Shown: piece after piece, positions 49,528 through 60,620 of the stretch | How the letters are laid out: each line of letters opens with the position of its first letter | Numbering within the stretch: the stretch's first letter is position 1 | Assembly (NCBI GenBank): GCA_016214145.1 | Contig: JACRPA010000003.1 | Location: forward strand, 248,001-312,000 | Length of the DNA stretch: 64,000 nt | Reading direction: 5' to 3' | Source of the DNA: Rhodocyclales bacterium | GTDB taxonomy: Bacteria; Pseudomonadota; Gammaproteobacteria; Burkholderiales; Rhodocyclaceae | The notes under the pieces: model-generated | Databases searched by the model: none | Seen by the model: the letters and a program-made list of their open reading frames with translations, nothing else | What the model was told of the DNA's origin: nothing | Program-made: the position numbers and the translations under genes

Positions 49528-50760
49528 ATGTCTAAGGAAGTGAAGAACCTGATCGTCGGCCTCGACATCGGCACCTCGAAGATCGTCGCCATCGTCGCGG
49601 AACTCACGCCGGAGGGACGGCTGGAAATCCTCGGCATGGGCAGCCACCAGGAATCGCGCGGGCTGAAGAAGGGCGTGGTGGTGAACATCGAGGCCACGGT
49701 GAACGCCATCTCGCGCGTCATCCAGGAAGTCGAGCTGATGGCCGACTGCAAGGTGAAGGAGGTCTACACCGGCATCGCCGGCAGCCACATCAGGAGCTTC
49801 AACTCGAACGGCATGGTGGCGATCAAGGACAAGGAGGTCTCGCCGATGGACGTCGACCGCGTCATCGAAACGGCCCGCGCCATGCCGATTCCCTCCGACC
49901 AGCAGATCCTGCACATCCTGACGCAGGAGTTCATCGTCGACGGCCAGGACGGCGTGCGCGAGCCGATCGGCATGAGCGGCGTGCGCCTCGAGGTGAAGAC
50001 GCACATCGTCACCGGCGCCGTCTCGGCGGCGCAGAACATCGTCAAGTGCGTGCGCCGCTGCGGGCTGGAGGTGGTCGACCTGGTGCTGCAGCCGCTCGCC
50101 TCCAGCTATGCCGTGCTGACCGAGGACGAGAAGGAGCTGGGCGTCTGCCTGGTCGACATCGGCGGCGGCACCACCGACATCGCCGTGTTCACCCAGGGCG
50201 CCATCCGCCACACGGCGGTGATTCCGGTTGCCGGCGACCAGATCACCAACGACATCGCCCATGCGCTGCGCACGCCGACGCCGGAGGCGGAGGAGATCAA
50301 GATTCACCACGGCGTCGCCCTGCAGCAGCTGGCCGACCCCAACGAGATGTTCGAGGTGCCCGGCATCGGCGAGCGCGGGCCGCGCCGCCTGTCCAGGCTG
50401 GCGCTGGCCGATGTCATCGAGCCGCGCGTGACCGAACTCTACGAACTGATCCAGTCCGAACTGCGCCGCAGCGGCTACCAGGAGCTGCTGTCCTCGGGGA
50501 TCGTCCTCACCGGCGGCAGCGCCGTGATGCGCGGCATGGTCGAACTGGGCGAGGAAATCTTCCACATGCCGGTGCGGCTGGGCATGCCGAAATACGGCGG
50601 CAGCCTGGCCGAGGTGGTGCAGCACCCGCGCTACGCCACCGCCATGGGCCTGCTGCTGGAGGGGATGGCGCAGAAGAAGCGCGGCATCCAGGCGCACCGG
50701 ACGCGCACGTTCAAGCAGGTGCTGGGAAACATGAGGTCGTGGTTTGAGAAAAACTTTTAA
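49528..50760 (+). CDS. ftsA: Cell division protein FtsA
   Basis: 410 aa actin-like ATPase that tethers FtsZ to the membrane. IVGLDIGTSKIVAIVAE, LVDIGGGTTDIAVFTQG and VLTGGSAVMRGM are the phosphate and adenosine loops. The C-terminal amphipathic tail NMRSWFEKNF is the membrane anchor. The ATG at 49528 fits the family start (MSKEVKNLIVGLD). Confidence 0.97.
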   Translation: MSKEVKNLIVGLDIGTSKIVAIVAELTPEGRLEILGMGSHQESRGLKKGVVVNIEATVNAISRVIQEVELMADCKVKEVYTGIAGSHIRSFNSNGMVAIKDKEVSPMDVDRVIETARAMPIPSDQQILHILTQEFIVDGQDGVREPIGMSGVRLEVKTHIVTGAVSAAQNIVKCVRRCGLEVVDLVLQPLASSYAVLTEDEKELGVCLVDIGGGTTDIAVFTQGAIRHTAVIPVAGDQITNDIAHALRTPTPEAEEIKIHHGVALQQLADPNEMFEVPGIGERGPRRLSRLALADVIEPRVTELYELIQSELRRSGYQELLSSGIVLTGGSAVMRGMVELGEEIFHMPVRLGMPKYGGSLAEVVQHPRYATAMGLLLEGMAQKKRGIQAHRTRTFKQVLGNMRSWFEKNF

Positions 50761-50833
50761 CCACCAAGGCACCAAGACACCAAGGTACACAAAGAAAGCT
50801 TGGTGCTACTTGGTGCCTTGGGTCTTGGTGGTG
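50760..50833. repeat. Inverted repeat of ACCAAG units (ftsA-ftsZ junction)
   Basis: AACCACCAAGGCACCAAGAC with further CCAAG units on the left, CTTGGTG units ending TCTTGGTGGTG on the right. Begins at the last base of the ftsA stop. ftsZ keeps its own strong ribosome site 40 bases later. Confidence 0.88.
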
Positions 50834-50873
50834 AAACGATTTTTTTGTTGTAGTTTCTTTGAAGGAGGCGAGC

Positions 50874-52031
50874 ATGTTTGAAATCATCGATAAGGAACCG
50901 AACGGTACGGTCATCAAGGTAGTGGGCGTCGGCGGCGCCGGCGGCAACGCCGTCGATCACATGATCCGGGAAGGCGTGCAGGGCGTGGAGTTCATTTGCG
51001 CGAACACCGACGCCCAGTCGCTCAACCGCAGTGCGGCGCACCAGAAGCTGCAGTTCGGCCCGGGGCTGGGCGCCGGCGGCAAGCCGGACAAGGCCCGCGC
51101 CCTGGCCGAGCTGGAGCGCGAGCGCATCGCCGACGCCCTGCGCGGCGCCCACATGGCCTTCATCACGGCCGGCATGGGCGGCGGCACCGGCACCGGCGCC
51201 GCGCCGATCGTCGCGGAAGTGGCGCGCGAACTGGGCATCCTCACCGTCGCGGTGGTGACCAAGCCCTTCGAGTTCGAGAACGCCAAGCGCATGCAGGTGG
51301 CCGAGCAGGGACTGGCCGAGCTGTCGCGCCATGTGGACTCCCTCATCGTCATCCTCAACGAGCGCCTGACCGAAGTGCTCGGCGAGGACATCAGCATGAT
51401 CGCCGCCTTCAAGACGGCGGACAACGTGCTGAGGAACGCCGTCGGCGGCATCGCCGAGATCATCAACGTGCCGGGTCTGGTGAACGTCGACTTCGAGGAT
51501 GTGCGCACGGTGATGGGCGAGATGGGCAAGGCCATGATGGGCTCGGCCGCGTCCTCCGGCATGGACCGCGCGCGGCTCGCCGCCGAGCAGGCGGTGGCCA
51601 GCCCGCTGCTCGAGGGCATCGAGCTGTCGGGCGCGCGCGGCGTGCTGGTGAACATCTCCGCCAACAGTGCGCTCGGCATGAAGGAAGTGCGCGAGGTGAT
51701 GAACACCATCCGCGCCTACGCCGCCGACGACGCCCACATCATCTTCGGCACGGTGTTCGACGACGCCATGGAGGACAACCTGCGCGTGACGGTGGTCGCC
51801 ACCGGCCTCGGCGCCGCCGAGCGGGCGCAGCAGCTCAGGCCGCGCATCGAGATGGTGGCGCAGAAGACCGGCACCGACAATGCCGCGATCATCGAGACCA
51901 TCAACTACGGCGAACTGGAGGTGCCGGCGGTGATGCGCAGCGGGCGCCGCCATGCCACCGTCGAGGCGATGGCCGCCAGCGGGGTGGACAAGCTCGACAT
52001 CCCGGCCTTCCTCCGCAAGCAGGCGGATTGA
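50874..52031 (+). CDS. ftsZ: Cell division GTPase FtsZ
   Basis: 385 aa tubulin homologue forming the Z-ring. IKVVGVGGAGGNAVDHM, the tubulin signature GGGTGTGAAP, and the C-terminal conserved peptide LDIPAFLRKQ that binds FtsA are all present. The ATG at 50874 with GAAGGAGG 8-15 bases upstream was chosen over one five codons earlier. Best ribosome site of the cluster together with mraZ. Confidence 0.98.
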   Translation: MFEIIDKEPNGTVIKVVGVGGAGGNAVDHMIREGVQGVEFICANTDAQSLNRSAAHQKLQFGPGLGAGGKPDKARALAELERERIADALRGAHMAFITAGMGGGTGTGAAPIVAEVARELGILTVAVVTKPFEFENAKRMQVAEQGLAELSRHVDSLIVILNERLTEVLGEDISMIAAFKTADNVLRNAVGGIAEIINVPGLVNVDFEDVRTVMGEMGKAMMGSAASSGMDRARLAAEQAVASPLLEGIELSGARGVLVNISANSALGMKEVREVMNTIRAYAADDAHIIFGTVFDDAMEDNLRVTVVATGLGAAERAQQLRPRIEMVAQKTGTDNAAIIETINYGELEVPAVMRSGRRHATVEAMAASGVDKLDIPAFLRKQAD

Positions 52032-52039
52032 TGTTATCG

Positions 52040-52095
52040 GTAGGTCGGCCTTCAGGCCGACTACGGCGCTATTGTCGGGCTGAAGCCCGACCTAC
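52040..52095. repeat. Double palindrome GTAGGTCGGCCTTCAGGCCGAC / GTCGGGCTGAAGCCCGACCTAC
   Basis: Two self-complementary blocks (52044-52061 and 52074-52091) that are also roughly inverse to each other, flanked by TAGGT and ACCTA. The same element in the opposite orientation occurs at 53282-53337, on the other side of lpxC. Common intergenic REP-like type. Confidence 0.85.
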
Positions 52096-52139
52096 GCGGC
52101 GCGTTCGGTGTGCCGCGAGCGCGGCAAGAAGGCCCGCTA

Positions 52140-52148
52140 TGCTAAAAT
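52140..52148 (+). promoter_or_regulatory. Extended -10 promoter of lpxC
   Basis: TGCTAAAAT, 28 bases before the lpxC ATG; start expected near 52155. The context ATGCTAAAATTCGC is almost the same as that before secA (ATGCTAAAATCCGC). No convincing -35. Confidence 0.55.
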
Positions 52149-52175
52149 TCGCCTCTTTGTCATAGCGTTGTCATC

Positions 52176-53090
52176 ATGCTGCAGCAGCGCACGCTGAAAT
52201 CGCTGATCCGCGCCACCGGCGTCGGGCTCCATTCCGGGGTCAAGGTCACCATGACCTTGCGTCCGGCGGCGCCCGACACCGGCATCGTCTTTCGCCGTGT
52301 CGATCTCGACCCGCCGGTGGAGCTGCGCGCCGACCCCTTCGCCGTCGGCGACACGCGCCTGGCTTCCTGCCTGGAGACGGATGGGACCAAGATCGCCACG
52401 GTGGAGCATCTCATGTCCGCGCTCTCCGGCCTGGGCATCGACAACGCCTGGGTCGACGTGGATGCCGCCGAGATCCCCATCATGGACGGCAGCGCGGCGC
52501 CCTTCGTCTTCCTCATCCAGTCGGCCGGCATCGAGGAACAGAAGGCCGCCAAGAAGTTCATCCGCGTCAGGAAGCCGGTCCGCGTCGAGGACGGCGACAA
52601 GTGGGCGGAGCTCACTCCCTACGACGGCTTCCGCCTGACTTTCTCCATCGTCTTCAGCCATCCCGTCTTCGACAAGTCGAATCCGAGCGTGACGGTGGAC
52701 TTCGCCGAGCACTCCTATGTGCGGGAAGTGGCCCGCGCCCGCACCTTCGGCTTCATGCAGGATGTCGAGGCCATGCGCTCGCAGGGCCTGGCCCTGGGCG
52801 GCAGCCTGGAGAACGCCATCGTGATGGACGAGTACCGCGTGCTCAATTCCGACGGCCTGCGTTACGGCGACGAGTTCGTCAAGCACAAGGTGCTGGATGC
52901 GGTGGGCGACCTCTACCTGCTCGGCCACCCCCTGCTGGGCGCCTTTTCCGCCCACAAGTCCGGCCACGCCCTCAACAACAAGCTGCTGCGCGCGCTGCTG
53001 GCGGACAGAACGGCCTGGGAAATGGTGAGCTTCGAGCGCATCGAGGACGCCCCCGCTTCGGTCGCGCGGCTGTTCGCCCAGCCGGCCTGA
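52176..53090 (+). CDS. lpxC: UDP-3-O-acyl-N-acetylglucosamine deacetylase
   Basis: 304 aa zinc enzyme, committed step of lipid A synthesis. Zinc ligands are in VEHLMSAL and [12 protein letters not shown]; a catalytic His in [11 protein letters not shown]. Also [10 protein letters not shown] at the N-terminus and IMDGSAAPF. Traditional end of the dcw cluster, here with its own probable promoter and REP-like repeats on both sides. Confidence 0.97.
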   Translation: MLQQRTLKSLIRATGVGLHSGVKVTMTLRPAAPDTGIVFRRVDLDPPVELRADPFAVGDTRLASCLETDGTKIATVEHLMSALSGLGIDNAWVDVDAAEIPIMDGSAAPFVFLIQSAGIEEQKAAKKFIRVRKPVRVEDGDKWAELTPYDGFRLTFSIVFSHPVFDKSNPSVTVDFAEHSYVREVARARTFGFMQDVEAMRSQGLALGGSLENAIVMDEYRVLNSDGLRYGDEFVKHKVLDAVGDLYLLGHPLLGAFSAHKSGHALNNKLLRALLADRTAWEMVSFERIEDAPASVARLFAQPA

Positions 53091-53100
53091 GGCGCTCCCC

Positions 53101-53283
53101 ATGTTGCTGTTAAGGGTGGTCGGCGTCCTGGTGGCGATCACCATCGGCGCCGGCATCGTCGCCTTCCTGTTTACCCAGGACCGGCGCTATCTGCACGTTT
53201 CCTGGCAGGTGACCAAGTACGCAGCCGTATTTGTCCTGCTCGTCCTGGCGTTGATGTTCCTGGAGCGGGTGATCGTTCTGTAG
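53101..53283 (+). CDS. Small two-helix membrane protein
   Basis: 60 aa. Helices at about 5-24 and 40-58 with a short charged loop (QDRRYLHVSWQVTK). Ten bases after lpxC in the same direction. I recognise no family. Short ORF, but the hydrophobic pattern, the ATG and the tight spacing favour a real gene. Confidence 0.65.
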   Translation: MLLLRVVGVLVAITIGAGIVAFLFTQDRRYLHVSWQVTKYAAVFVLLVLALMFLERVIVL

Positions 53284-53337
53284 GTCGGGCTTCAGCCCGA
53301 CAACGGCCACCCAAGTCGGCCTGAAGGCCGACCTGCG
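53282..53337. repeat. Double palindrome, inverse copy of the element at 52040
   Basis: GTAGGTCGGGCTTCAGCCCGAC then, after a spacer, GTCGGCCTGAAGGCCGACCT. The order of the two blocks is reversed compared with 52040-52095. Lies between the small membrane protein and the convergent dciA gene. Confidence 0.82.
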
Positions 53338-53345
53338 GGAAGCCA

Positions 53346-53780
53346 TCAGCGCGACCGTTTCACCAGCCGCTCCAGCGCTTCCTTCAGTGGCGAATCCGCC
53401 GGCAATTCGCCTGCCAGGCGACTCAGATCCGACTTGGCAGAGGCCCCGACCGAAGCGGCGACCCCCGCCTTTTTATGTTGCGACGCAGCATGGCCGGGTT
53501 GCACTTTCACCTGTATTTCGGTAACCTCGGCACCCTTCAAAGAGAATTCGTCGACGAGGCTCGGCAGCATCTGTCTCAGCTTTGCGGCGACCGCGCCGGA
53601 ATCGGCGTGGATAACAACTTTCCCCAGCTTGAAATTGGCCACGTGGCTCGACGCGGCCAGATAGGAAGGCGCGATTTGCTCGAAAACGCGCTGTAGTTTG
53701 ACCAGCCGCCCGGCATGCGCTGACAAGCGCGCCAGATCGCCGGCGGAATTCAGGTAAGCGTCCAGAGAACGCGCTGCCAT
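53346..53780 (-). CDS. dciA: DciA-like (DUF721) helicase-loading protein
   Basis: 144 aa. N-terminal KH-like DUF721 domain (RLVKLQRVFEQIAPSYLAASSHVANFKLGKVVIHADSG) and a flexible, Lys/Ala-rich tail. DciA is the DnaB loader in bacteria lacking DnaC. Divergent from the M23 peptidase gene with 25 bases between starts, a common place for this gene in Betaproteobacteria. Confidence 0.83.
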   Translation of the reverse strand: MAARSLDAYLNSAGDLARLSAHAGRLVKLQRVFEQIAPSYLAASSHVANFKLGKVVIHADSGAVAAKLRQMLPSLVDEFSLKGAEVTEIQVKVQPGHAASQHKKAGVAASVGASAKSDLSRLAGELPADSPLKEALERLVKRSR

Positions 53781-53805
53781 TTGAGATTATTTTAGGAGGG
53801 ACGGC

Positions 53806-54750
53806 GTGCATATTATTCTCGTCTCCGACCGTCTGGCAACTGCCAGAACCCTGACCATTACCGCGCGTCATCTGGTGCTGGCAGCCGCCGGCTTCGTGCT
53901 GACGGTGCTGGCCGTTTCTTCGCTGTTTTCCTACGTCACCGTGCGCCACGCGGCGGAAGTGCGCCTGCCCTTCCTGCAAAGCCTGTTGATGAGCGTGCGA
54001 GAGCAGGAAACCCAGAAGACGCAGGAGTTTCTGCGCGAAAACCTCAATGCCATGGCGGTGCGCCTGGGCCAGATGCAGGCGCAGCTGATGCGCCTCGATA
54101 CCCTCGGCGAGCGCCTGGGCCAGATCTCCGGCATCAAGACGCCGGAGGCCAAGGCGGTCGACAAGTCCGGCCAGGGCGGCCCCCTGATCGCGCCGACCAG
54201 GCCGCTGACGCCCGACGACCTGCAGCGCCAGCTCGACCAGCTTTCCCGCCAACTGGAGTCGAAGAGCGACTATCTGGGCCTGATCGAGTCCGAACTGATG
54301 GACGAGCGGGTGAAAAAGAACCAGTTGCCGACGGCCCTCCCGGTCGAGGCGCAATGGAACGCCTCCGGCTTCGGCTGGCGCATCGACCCCTTCACCGGCG
54401 AGCAGGCCATGCACGAAGGCATCGATTTCATTGCCGACACCGGCACGCCGATCCATGCCGCCGCGGCCGGCATCGTCGTCACCTCCGAGCGCCATCCGCA
54501 GTATGGCAACCTGGTCGAGATCGACCACGGCAACGACCTGATCACCCGCTATGCCCACGCCTCCAGGGTGCTGGTCAGGCAGGGCGCCCTGGTCAAGCGC
54601 GGCCAGAAGGTCGCCGAAGTGGGCACGACCGGCCGCTCCACCGGCCCGCATCTGCATTTCGAGGTGCGCTTCAAGGGCGCCGCGCAGAACCCCAACCGCT
54701 TCCTGCAGAACGCCCAGCAGCAGAAGCTGGCCGCCTTCCGCCGCAAGTAG
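53806..54750 (+). CDS. M23-family cell-wall peptidase with coiled coil
   Basis: 314 aa. Cytoplasmic N-terminus, helix at about 25-47, periplasmic coiled coil (about 60-110 and 140-170), then a LytM domain with the zinc motif HEGIDFIADTGTPIHA and the HLHFEVR end (GRSTGPHLHFEV). Zinc-binding residues appear intact, so it may cleave peptidoglycan or activate amidases at division. GTG start with TAGGAGGG upstream. Confidence 0.92.
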   Translation: MHIILVSDRLATARTLTITARHLVLAAAGFVLTVLAVSSLFSYVTVRHAAEVRLPFLQSLLMSVREQETQKTQEFLRENLNAMAVRLGQMQAQLMRLDTLGERLGQISGIKTPEAKAVDKSGQGGPLIAPTRPLTPDDLQRQLDQLSRQLESKSDYLGLIESELMDERVKKNQLPTALPVEAQWNASGFGWRIDPFTGEQAMHEGIDFIADTGTPIHAAAAGIVVTSERHPQYGNLVEIDHGNDLITRYAHASRVLVRQGALVKRGQKVAEVGTTGRSTGPHLHFEVRFKGAAQNPNRFLQNAQQQKLAAFRRK

Positions 54751-54861
54751 AAACCTCCTTTAGCGCAGAGGACGCAAAGGCGCAAAGAGCGCAAAGGAGA
54801 CTTTTTTGCTTTTCTTCGCGTCCTTTGCGTCTTTGCGTCCTCCGCGTTGACAGCGTTGGTT
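54751..54861. repeat. Long inverted repeat of CGCAAAG units (M23 peptidase-secA junction)
   Basis: Left arm AAACCTCCTTTAGCGCAGAG with GACGCAAAGG-type units to 54797; right arm TCGCGTCCTTTGCGTCTTTG and so on, ending CGCGTTGACAGCGTTGGTTT. Same family as 2141, 41158 and 45040. Starts at the base after the peptidase stop; the secA promoter lies 30 bases beyond. Confidence 0.88.
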
Positions 54862-54891
54862 TGCGGCCTGTCGGGTTTGCCGGGGGCGGCA

Positions 54892-54900
54892 TGCTAAAAT
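54892..54900 (+). promoter_or_regulatory. Extended -10 promoter of secA
   Basis: TGCTAAAAT, start expected near 54907, giving a leader of about 28 bases. No clear Shine-Dalgarno sequence is visible in the leader, which is pyrimidine-rich. No secM-like arrest gene precedes secA. Confidence 0.55.
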
Positions 54901-54934
54901 CCGCTTTTTTTCCAGCCTCCTACCGCGTTTCCGC

Positions 54935-57649
<2,715 letters not shown>

Positions 57650-57665
57650 GCCCCCCCCGCTTCCG

Positions 57666-58541
57666 ATGACGCAGGACAAGAACGGCTCTCACGGCCTGAA
57701 CGCCTGGCTGGGACGCATACGTGACCAGGAACTGCCCATCTTCGGCCGCACGGCCGAGCAGATTCGCGACCTGACCGACAGCGACAGGGCGGCGGTGTCA
57801 GAGCTGGCCGACGCCATCCTGCGCGATCCGGGCATGACGGCCAAGCTGCTGCGCATCGCCAACAGCGTGATCTTCAACACCTCCGGCATCCATATCACCA
57901 CCGTCAGCCGCGCCGTGGTGATGCTCGGCTTCGACATGGTGCGGCAGGTCGCGCTCTCCGTGGCCTTCGTCGATGCCCTGCTGCGCGGGCCGGTGCGCGA
58001 GCGGGTGCTGCGCGAGATGGCGCGCGCCTGCCATGCCGCCGTGCAGGCGCGCTGGCTGGCGGTGCGGCGGCACGACGTCCTGCCGGAGGAGGTCTTCATC
58101 GCCGCCCTGCTGTTTCGCTTCGGCGAGATGGCTTTCTGGTGCTTCGCCGGCGAGGCCGGCGACGAACTGGATGAGGCCCTTCGCCACAACCCGCAATATC
58201 CCGGCGATGTCGAGCAATCCCTGCTTGGCTTCCGCCTGCATCAGCTGACCACCGCCCTGGTGCGGGACTGGCACGTCAGTCCGCTGCTGCAGAGCGTCAT
58301 CAAGGGCGACTACCCGAAACGCTCGCGCGAACAGGCCGTGGTGCTTGCCTTTCGTCTCGCCGAGGGCTCCGAAGGCGGCTGGGGCGCCGAGCACGCCCGC
58401 GCCCGCATGAAGGAGGTCGCCGACTATCTGCAGTTGCCGGTCGACGACATCGCCGAGCCTGTCATGAAGAATGCCGCCGAGGCCGCCACGGTCGCCGAGT
58501 GCTACGGGGCGGGCGGCGCGGCGCGCTTCATTCCGCAGTAG
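57666..58541 (+). CDS. HDOD-domain protein
   Basis: 291 aa. HDOD domain in about 20-215 (ILRDPGMTAKLLRIANS, TVSRAVVMLGFDMVRQVALS), a non-catalytic HD-like fold used in bacterial signalling. No GGDEF, EAL or receiver domain is attached. Probably co-transcribed with secA; the reason is unknown. Role uncertain. Confidence 0.85.
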   Translation: MTQDKNGSHGLNAWLGRIRDQELPIFGRTAEQIRDLTDSDRAAVSELADAILRDPGMTAKLLRIANSVIFNTSGIHITTVSRAVVMLGFDMVRQVALSVAFVDALLRGPVRERVLREMARACHAAVQARWLAVRRHDVLPEEVFIAALLFRFGEMAFWCFAGEAGDELDEALRHNPQYPGDVEQSLLGFRLHQLTTALVRDWHVSPLLQSVIKGDYPKRSREQAVVLAFRLAEGSEGGWGAEHARARMKEVADYLQLPVDDIAEPVMKNAAEAATVAECYGAGGAARFIPQ

Positions 58542-58597
58542 CGCTCCGGCTTCGGCTATGATCCGCTTCGAACGAACTTGAGCGCCGAGACAGGACC

Positions 58598-59824
58598 ATG
58601 CCCGTCAATCTGAAGCCGCCCGTTGCGGCACAGCTTCTCGCCGTCCCCGGTGTCGCGCTGGGCATCGCCCAGGCCGGCATCCGCAAGGCCGGCCGCCGCG
58701 ACCTGCTGCTGATCCGCCTCGACGAAGGGGCCGCCGTTGCCGGCGTGTTTACGCAGAACCGCTTCTGCGCCGCGCCGGTCGTGGTCTGCCGCGATCACCT
58801 GCAAGGCGGCGCCATCCGCGCCCTTGTCGTCAATACCGGCATCGCCAATGCCGGCACCGGCGAGCCCGGCATGCAGGCGGCGCGCGCCACCTGCGCCGCC
58901 GCCGCGCGGCTGCTCGGCTGCGCGCCGGAGCAGGTGCTGCCGTTCTCCACCGGCGTCATCATGGAGCCGCTGCCGGTCGAGCGCATCGAGGCCGGCCTGC
59001 CCGCCTGCGCCGCCGACCTGCGCGAGGACAACTGGGCCGCCGCCGCCGAGGCCATCATGACCACCGACACCCTGCCCAAGGCGGCTTCGCGAAAAGTCAG
59101 TCTCCGTAATACGGCGATCACCGTCACCGGCATCGCCAAGGGCGCCGGCATGATCCGCCCGAACATGGCCACCATGCTCGGCTTCGTCGCCACCGACGCC
59201 GCCGTGGCGCAGCCGCTGCTCGCCCGCCTGGTGCGGGAGGCGGCCGACGCCTCCTTCAACTGCGTCACCGTCGATGGCGACACCTCGACCAACGATTCCT
59301 TCGTGCTGGTCGCCAGCGGGCGGGCGGGCAACCCCGCCATCGCCGATGCCGCTTCCGCCGACTACGCCGCGCTGAAGGAGGCCGTCACCGCTGTCGCGGC
59401 CGAACTGGCCCAGGCCATCGTGCGCGACGGCGAGGGCGCCACCAAGTTCATCGCCATCGAAGTGCGCGGCGGGCGCGATGCGGCCGAGTGCAAGGCGGTC
59501 GGCTACGCCATCGCCCACTCGCCGCTGGTGAAGACGGCCTTCTTCGCCTCCGACCCCAACCTCGGCCGCATTCTCGCTGCCATCGGCAACGCCGGCATCG
59601 CGGACCTCGACGTGTCGCGCGTCAGGCTCTGGCTGGACGAGGTGCTGGTTGCCGAGAACGGCGGTCCCGCCGCGAGCTATCGCGAGGCAGACGGCGCGCG
59701 GGTCATGCAGCAGGAAGAGATCGCGGTGCGCATTGATCTGGCCCGCGGCGCCGCGCAGGCCACGGTGTGGACCTGCGACTTCTCCTACGACTACGTGAAG
59801 ATCAACGCGGATTACCGCAGCTGA
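58598..59824 (+). CDS. argJ: Glutamate N-acetyltransferase / ornithine acetyltransferase
   Basis: 408 aa self-cleaving precursor. Cleavage and nucleophile Thr in [12 protein letters not shown] split it into alpha and beta chains. Cycles the acetyl group from N-acetylornithine to glutamate in arginine synthesis. [11 protein letters not shown] and [13 protein letters not shown] also typical; whether it is mono- or bifunctional cannot be told. secA-argJ linkage is common in Betaproteobacteria. Confidence 0.96.
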   Translation: MPVNLKPPVAAQLLAVPGVALGIAQAGIRKAGRRDLLLIRLDEGAAVAGVFTQNRFCAAPVVVCRDHLQGGAIRALVVNTGIANAGTGEPGMQAARATCAAAARLLGCAPEQVLPFSTGVIMEPLPVERIEAGLPACAADLREDNWAAAAEAIMTTDTLPKAASRKVSLRNTAITVTGIAKGAGMIRPNMATMLGFVATDAAVAQPLLARLVREAADASFNCVTVDGDTSTNDSFVLVASGRAGNPAIADAASADYAALKEAVTAVAAELAQAIVRDGEGATKFIAIEVRGGRDAAECKAVGYAIAHSPLVKTAFFASDPNLGRILAAIGNAGIADLDVSRVRLWLDEVLVAENGGPAASYREADGARVMQQEEIAVRIDLARGAAQATVWTCDFSYDYVKINADYRS

Positions 59825-59828
59825 ACAT

Positions 59829-59933
59829 GTAGGAGCCAGCTTGCTGGCGATGCTGCGCTGAAATCGCGGGCAAGCCCGCTCCTACAAGGGCGATGTGCGC
59901 GACGTCTGTTGCAGGAGCCGGCTTGCTGGCGAC
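59829..59933. repeat. Hybrid REP-like palindrome plus a half copy
   Basis: Left arm 59829-59851 (GTAGGAGCCAGCTTGCTGGC...) is a variant of, and not the exact inverse of, right arm 59863-59885 (ATCGCGGGCAAGCCCGCTCC...), which equals the arm of the element at 3689. A lone third arm of the variant type lies at 59911-59933 (GCAGGAGCCGGCTTGCTGGC). Confidence 0.82.
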
Positions 59934-59974
59934 GCCCGAAGGAAGTCCCCTTGGGGGATTCAACGGCGGAATCG

Positions 59975-60604
59975 CTATTGGACCTTGAATTCCATCAGCT
60001 CGACGGAATCCCTGTCCGCCGGGAAATACCCCCCCGCAACCACATGCGCGGCGAAGGTCAGCTTGACGAAGCGCTTGACTGCCGGGGCATACCATACCGT
60101 GACGGTGTAGGGCCGTTCGGCGGACTCGCCGACCAGGGGCTGTCCGCCGTAGATGACGATCTTGCGCGTCTCGAAGGAGCCGGCCGGCACCTGCACGGTT
60201 TCCGTGCCCGCGAGTCGGGCAGTGAACGGCCGGGCGTCGCTGAGGATCGTGACGTCCTTCCATTCGGATCTTCCCTCGAAGGGACCGAGGGAAAGAAAGT
60301 AAGGCGATATCTCGCGCACCGGCAGGACGCCCAGGCTCCGGGCGGCCAGTTCGAGTCCCGGGCCGAAAGCGGCGGCATGGCGGGCTTTCCCCAGGCTTGC
60401 CTCGTCCGTGATTTCTTCAGCGGAAACCGCCGAAATTCTCACTGAATAAGTGCCGGATTTGTTGTAACCGTCGGAAAAGCGGTAAGTCCAGCTGTCGCCG
60501 ACCTTGGGCAGGGCGGTCCCTGAACCCTGCGCGGCGGCATGCGCCGACATCAGGAACAGGGCGATACACCACAACACACCAGGCAGCGATCTGATGGACA
60601 TCAT
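59975..60604 (-). CDS. Exported single-copy protein of the WTYRFSDGY-type domain
   Basis: 209 aa. Signal peptide about 1-25 (LPGVLWCIALFLMSAHAAAQ), then one copy (35-207) of a domain that occurs twice at the C-terminus of the caspase-like protein just upstream. Shared blocks: GDSWTYRFSDGY, REISPY, AGTETVQVPAG, RKIVIYG and YTVTVWYAPAVKRFVKL. Predicted beta-rich and periplasmic. I know no named family for it. Sixteen bases after the caspase-like gene in the same operon; likely a duplication product. Confidence 0.85.
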   Translation of the reverse strand: MMSIRSLPGVLWCIALFLMSAHAAAQGSGTALPKVGDSWTYRFSDGYNKSGTYSVRISAVSAEEITDEASLGKARHAAAFGPGLELAARSLGVLPVREISPYFLSLGPFEGRSEWKDVTILSDARPFTARLAGTETVQVPAGSFETRKIVIYGGQPLVGESAERPYTVTVWYAPAVKRFVKLTFAAHVVAGGYFPADRDSVELMEFKVQ

Positions 60605-60620
60605 GGCGGCCCTGGCAGGT

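Noticed and set aside
54751-54934. secM-type arrest ORF upstream of secA
   Set aside because: The spacer is filled by the inverted repeat and has no ORF with an arrest motif; the upstream gene is an ordinary M23 peptidase.
59936-59974. Terminator between argJ and the repeated-domain gene (CCCCTTGGGGG)
   Set aside because: The stem is only four to five bases and has no T-run; the REP-like palindromes upstream are the stronger structures.
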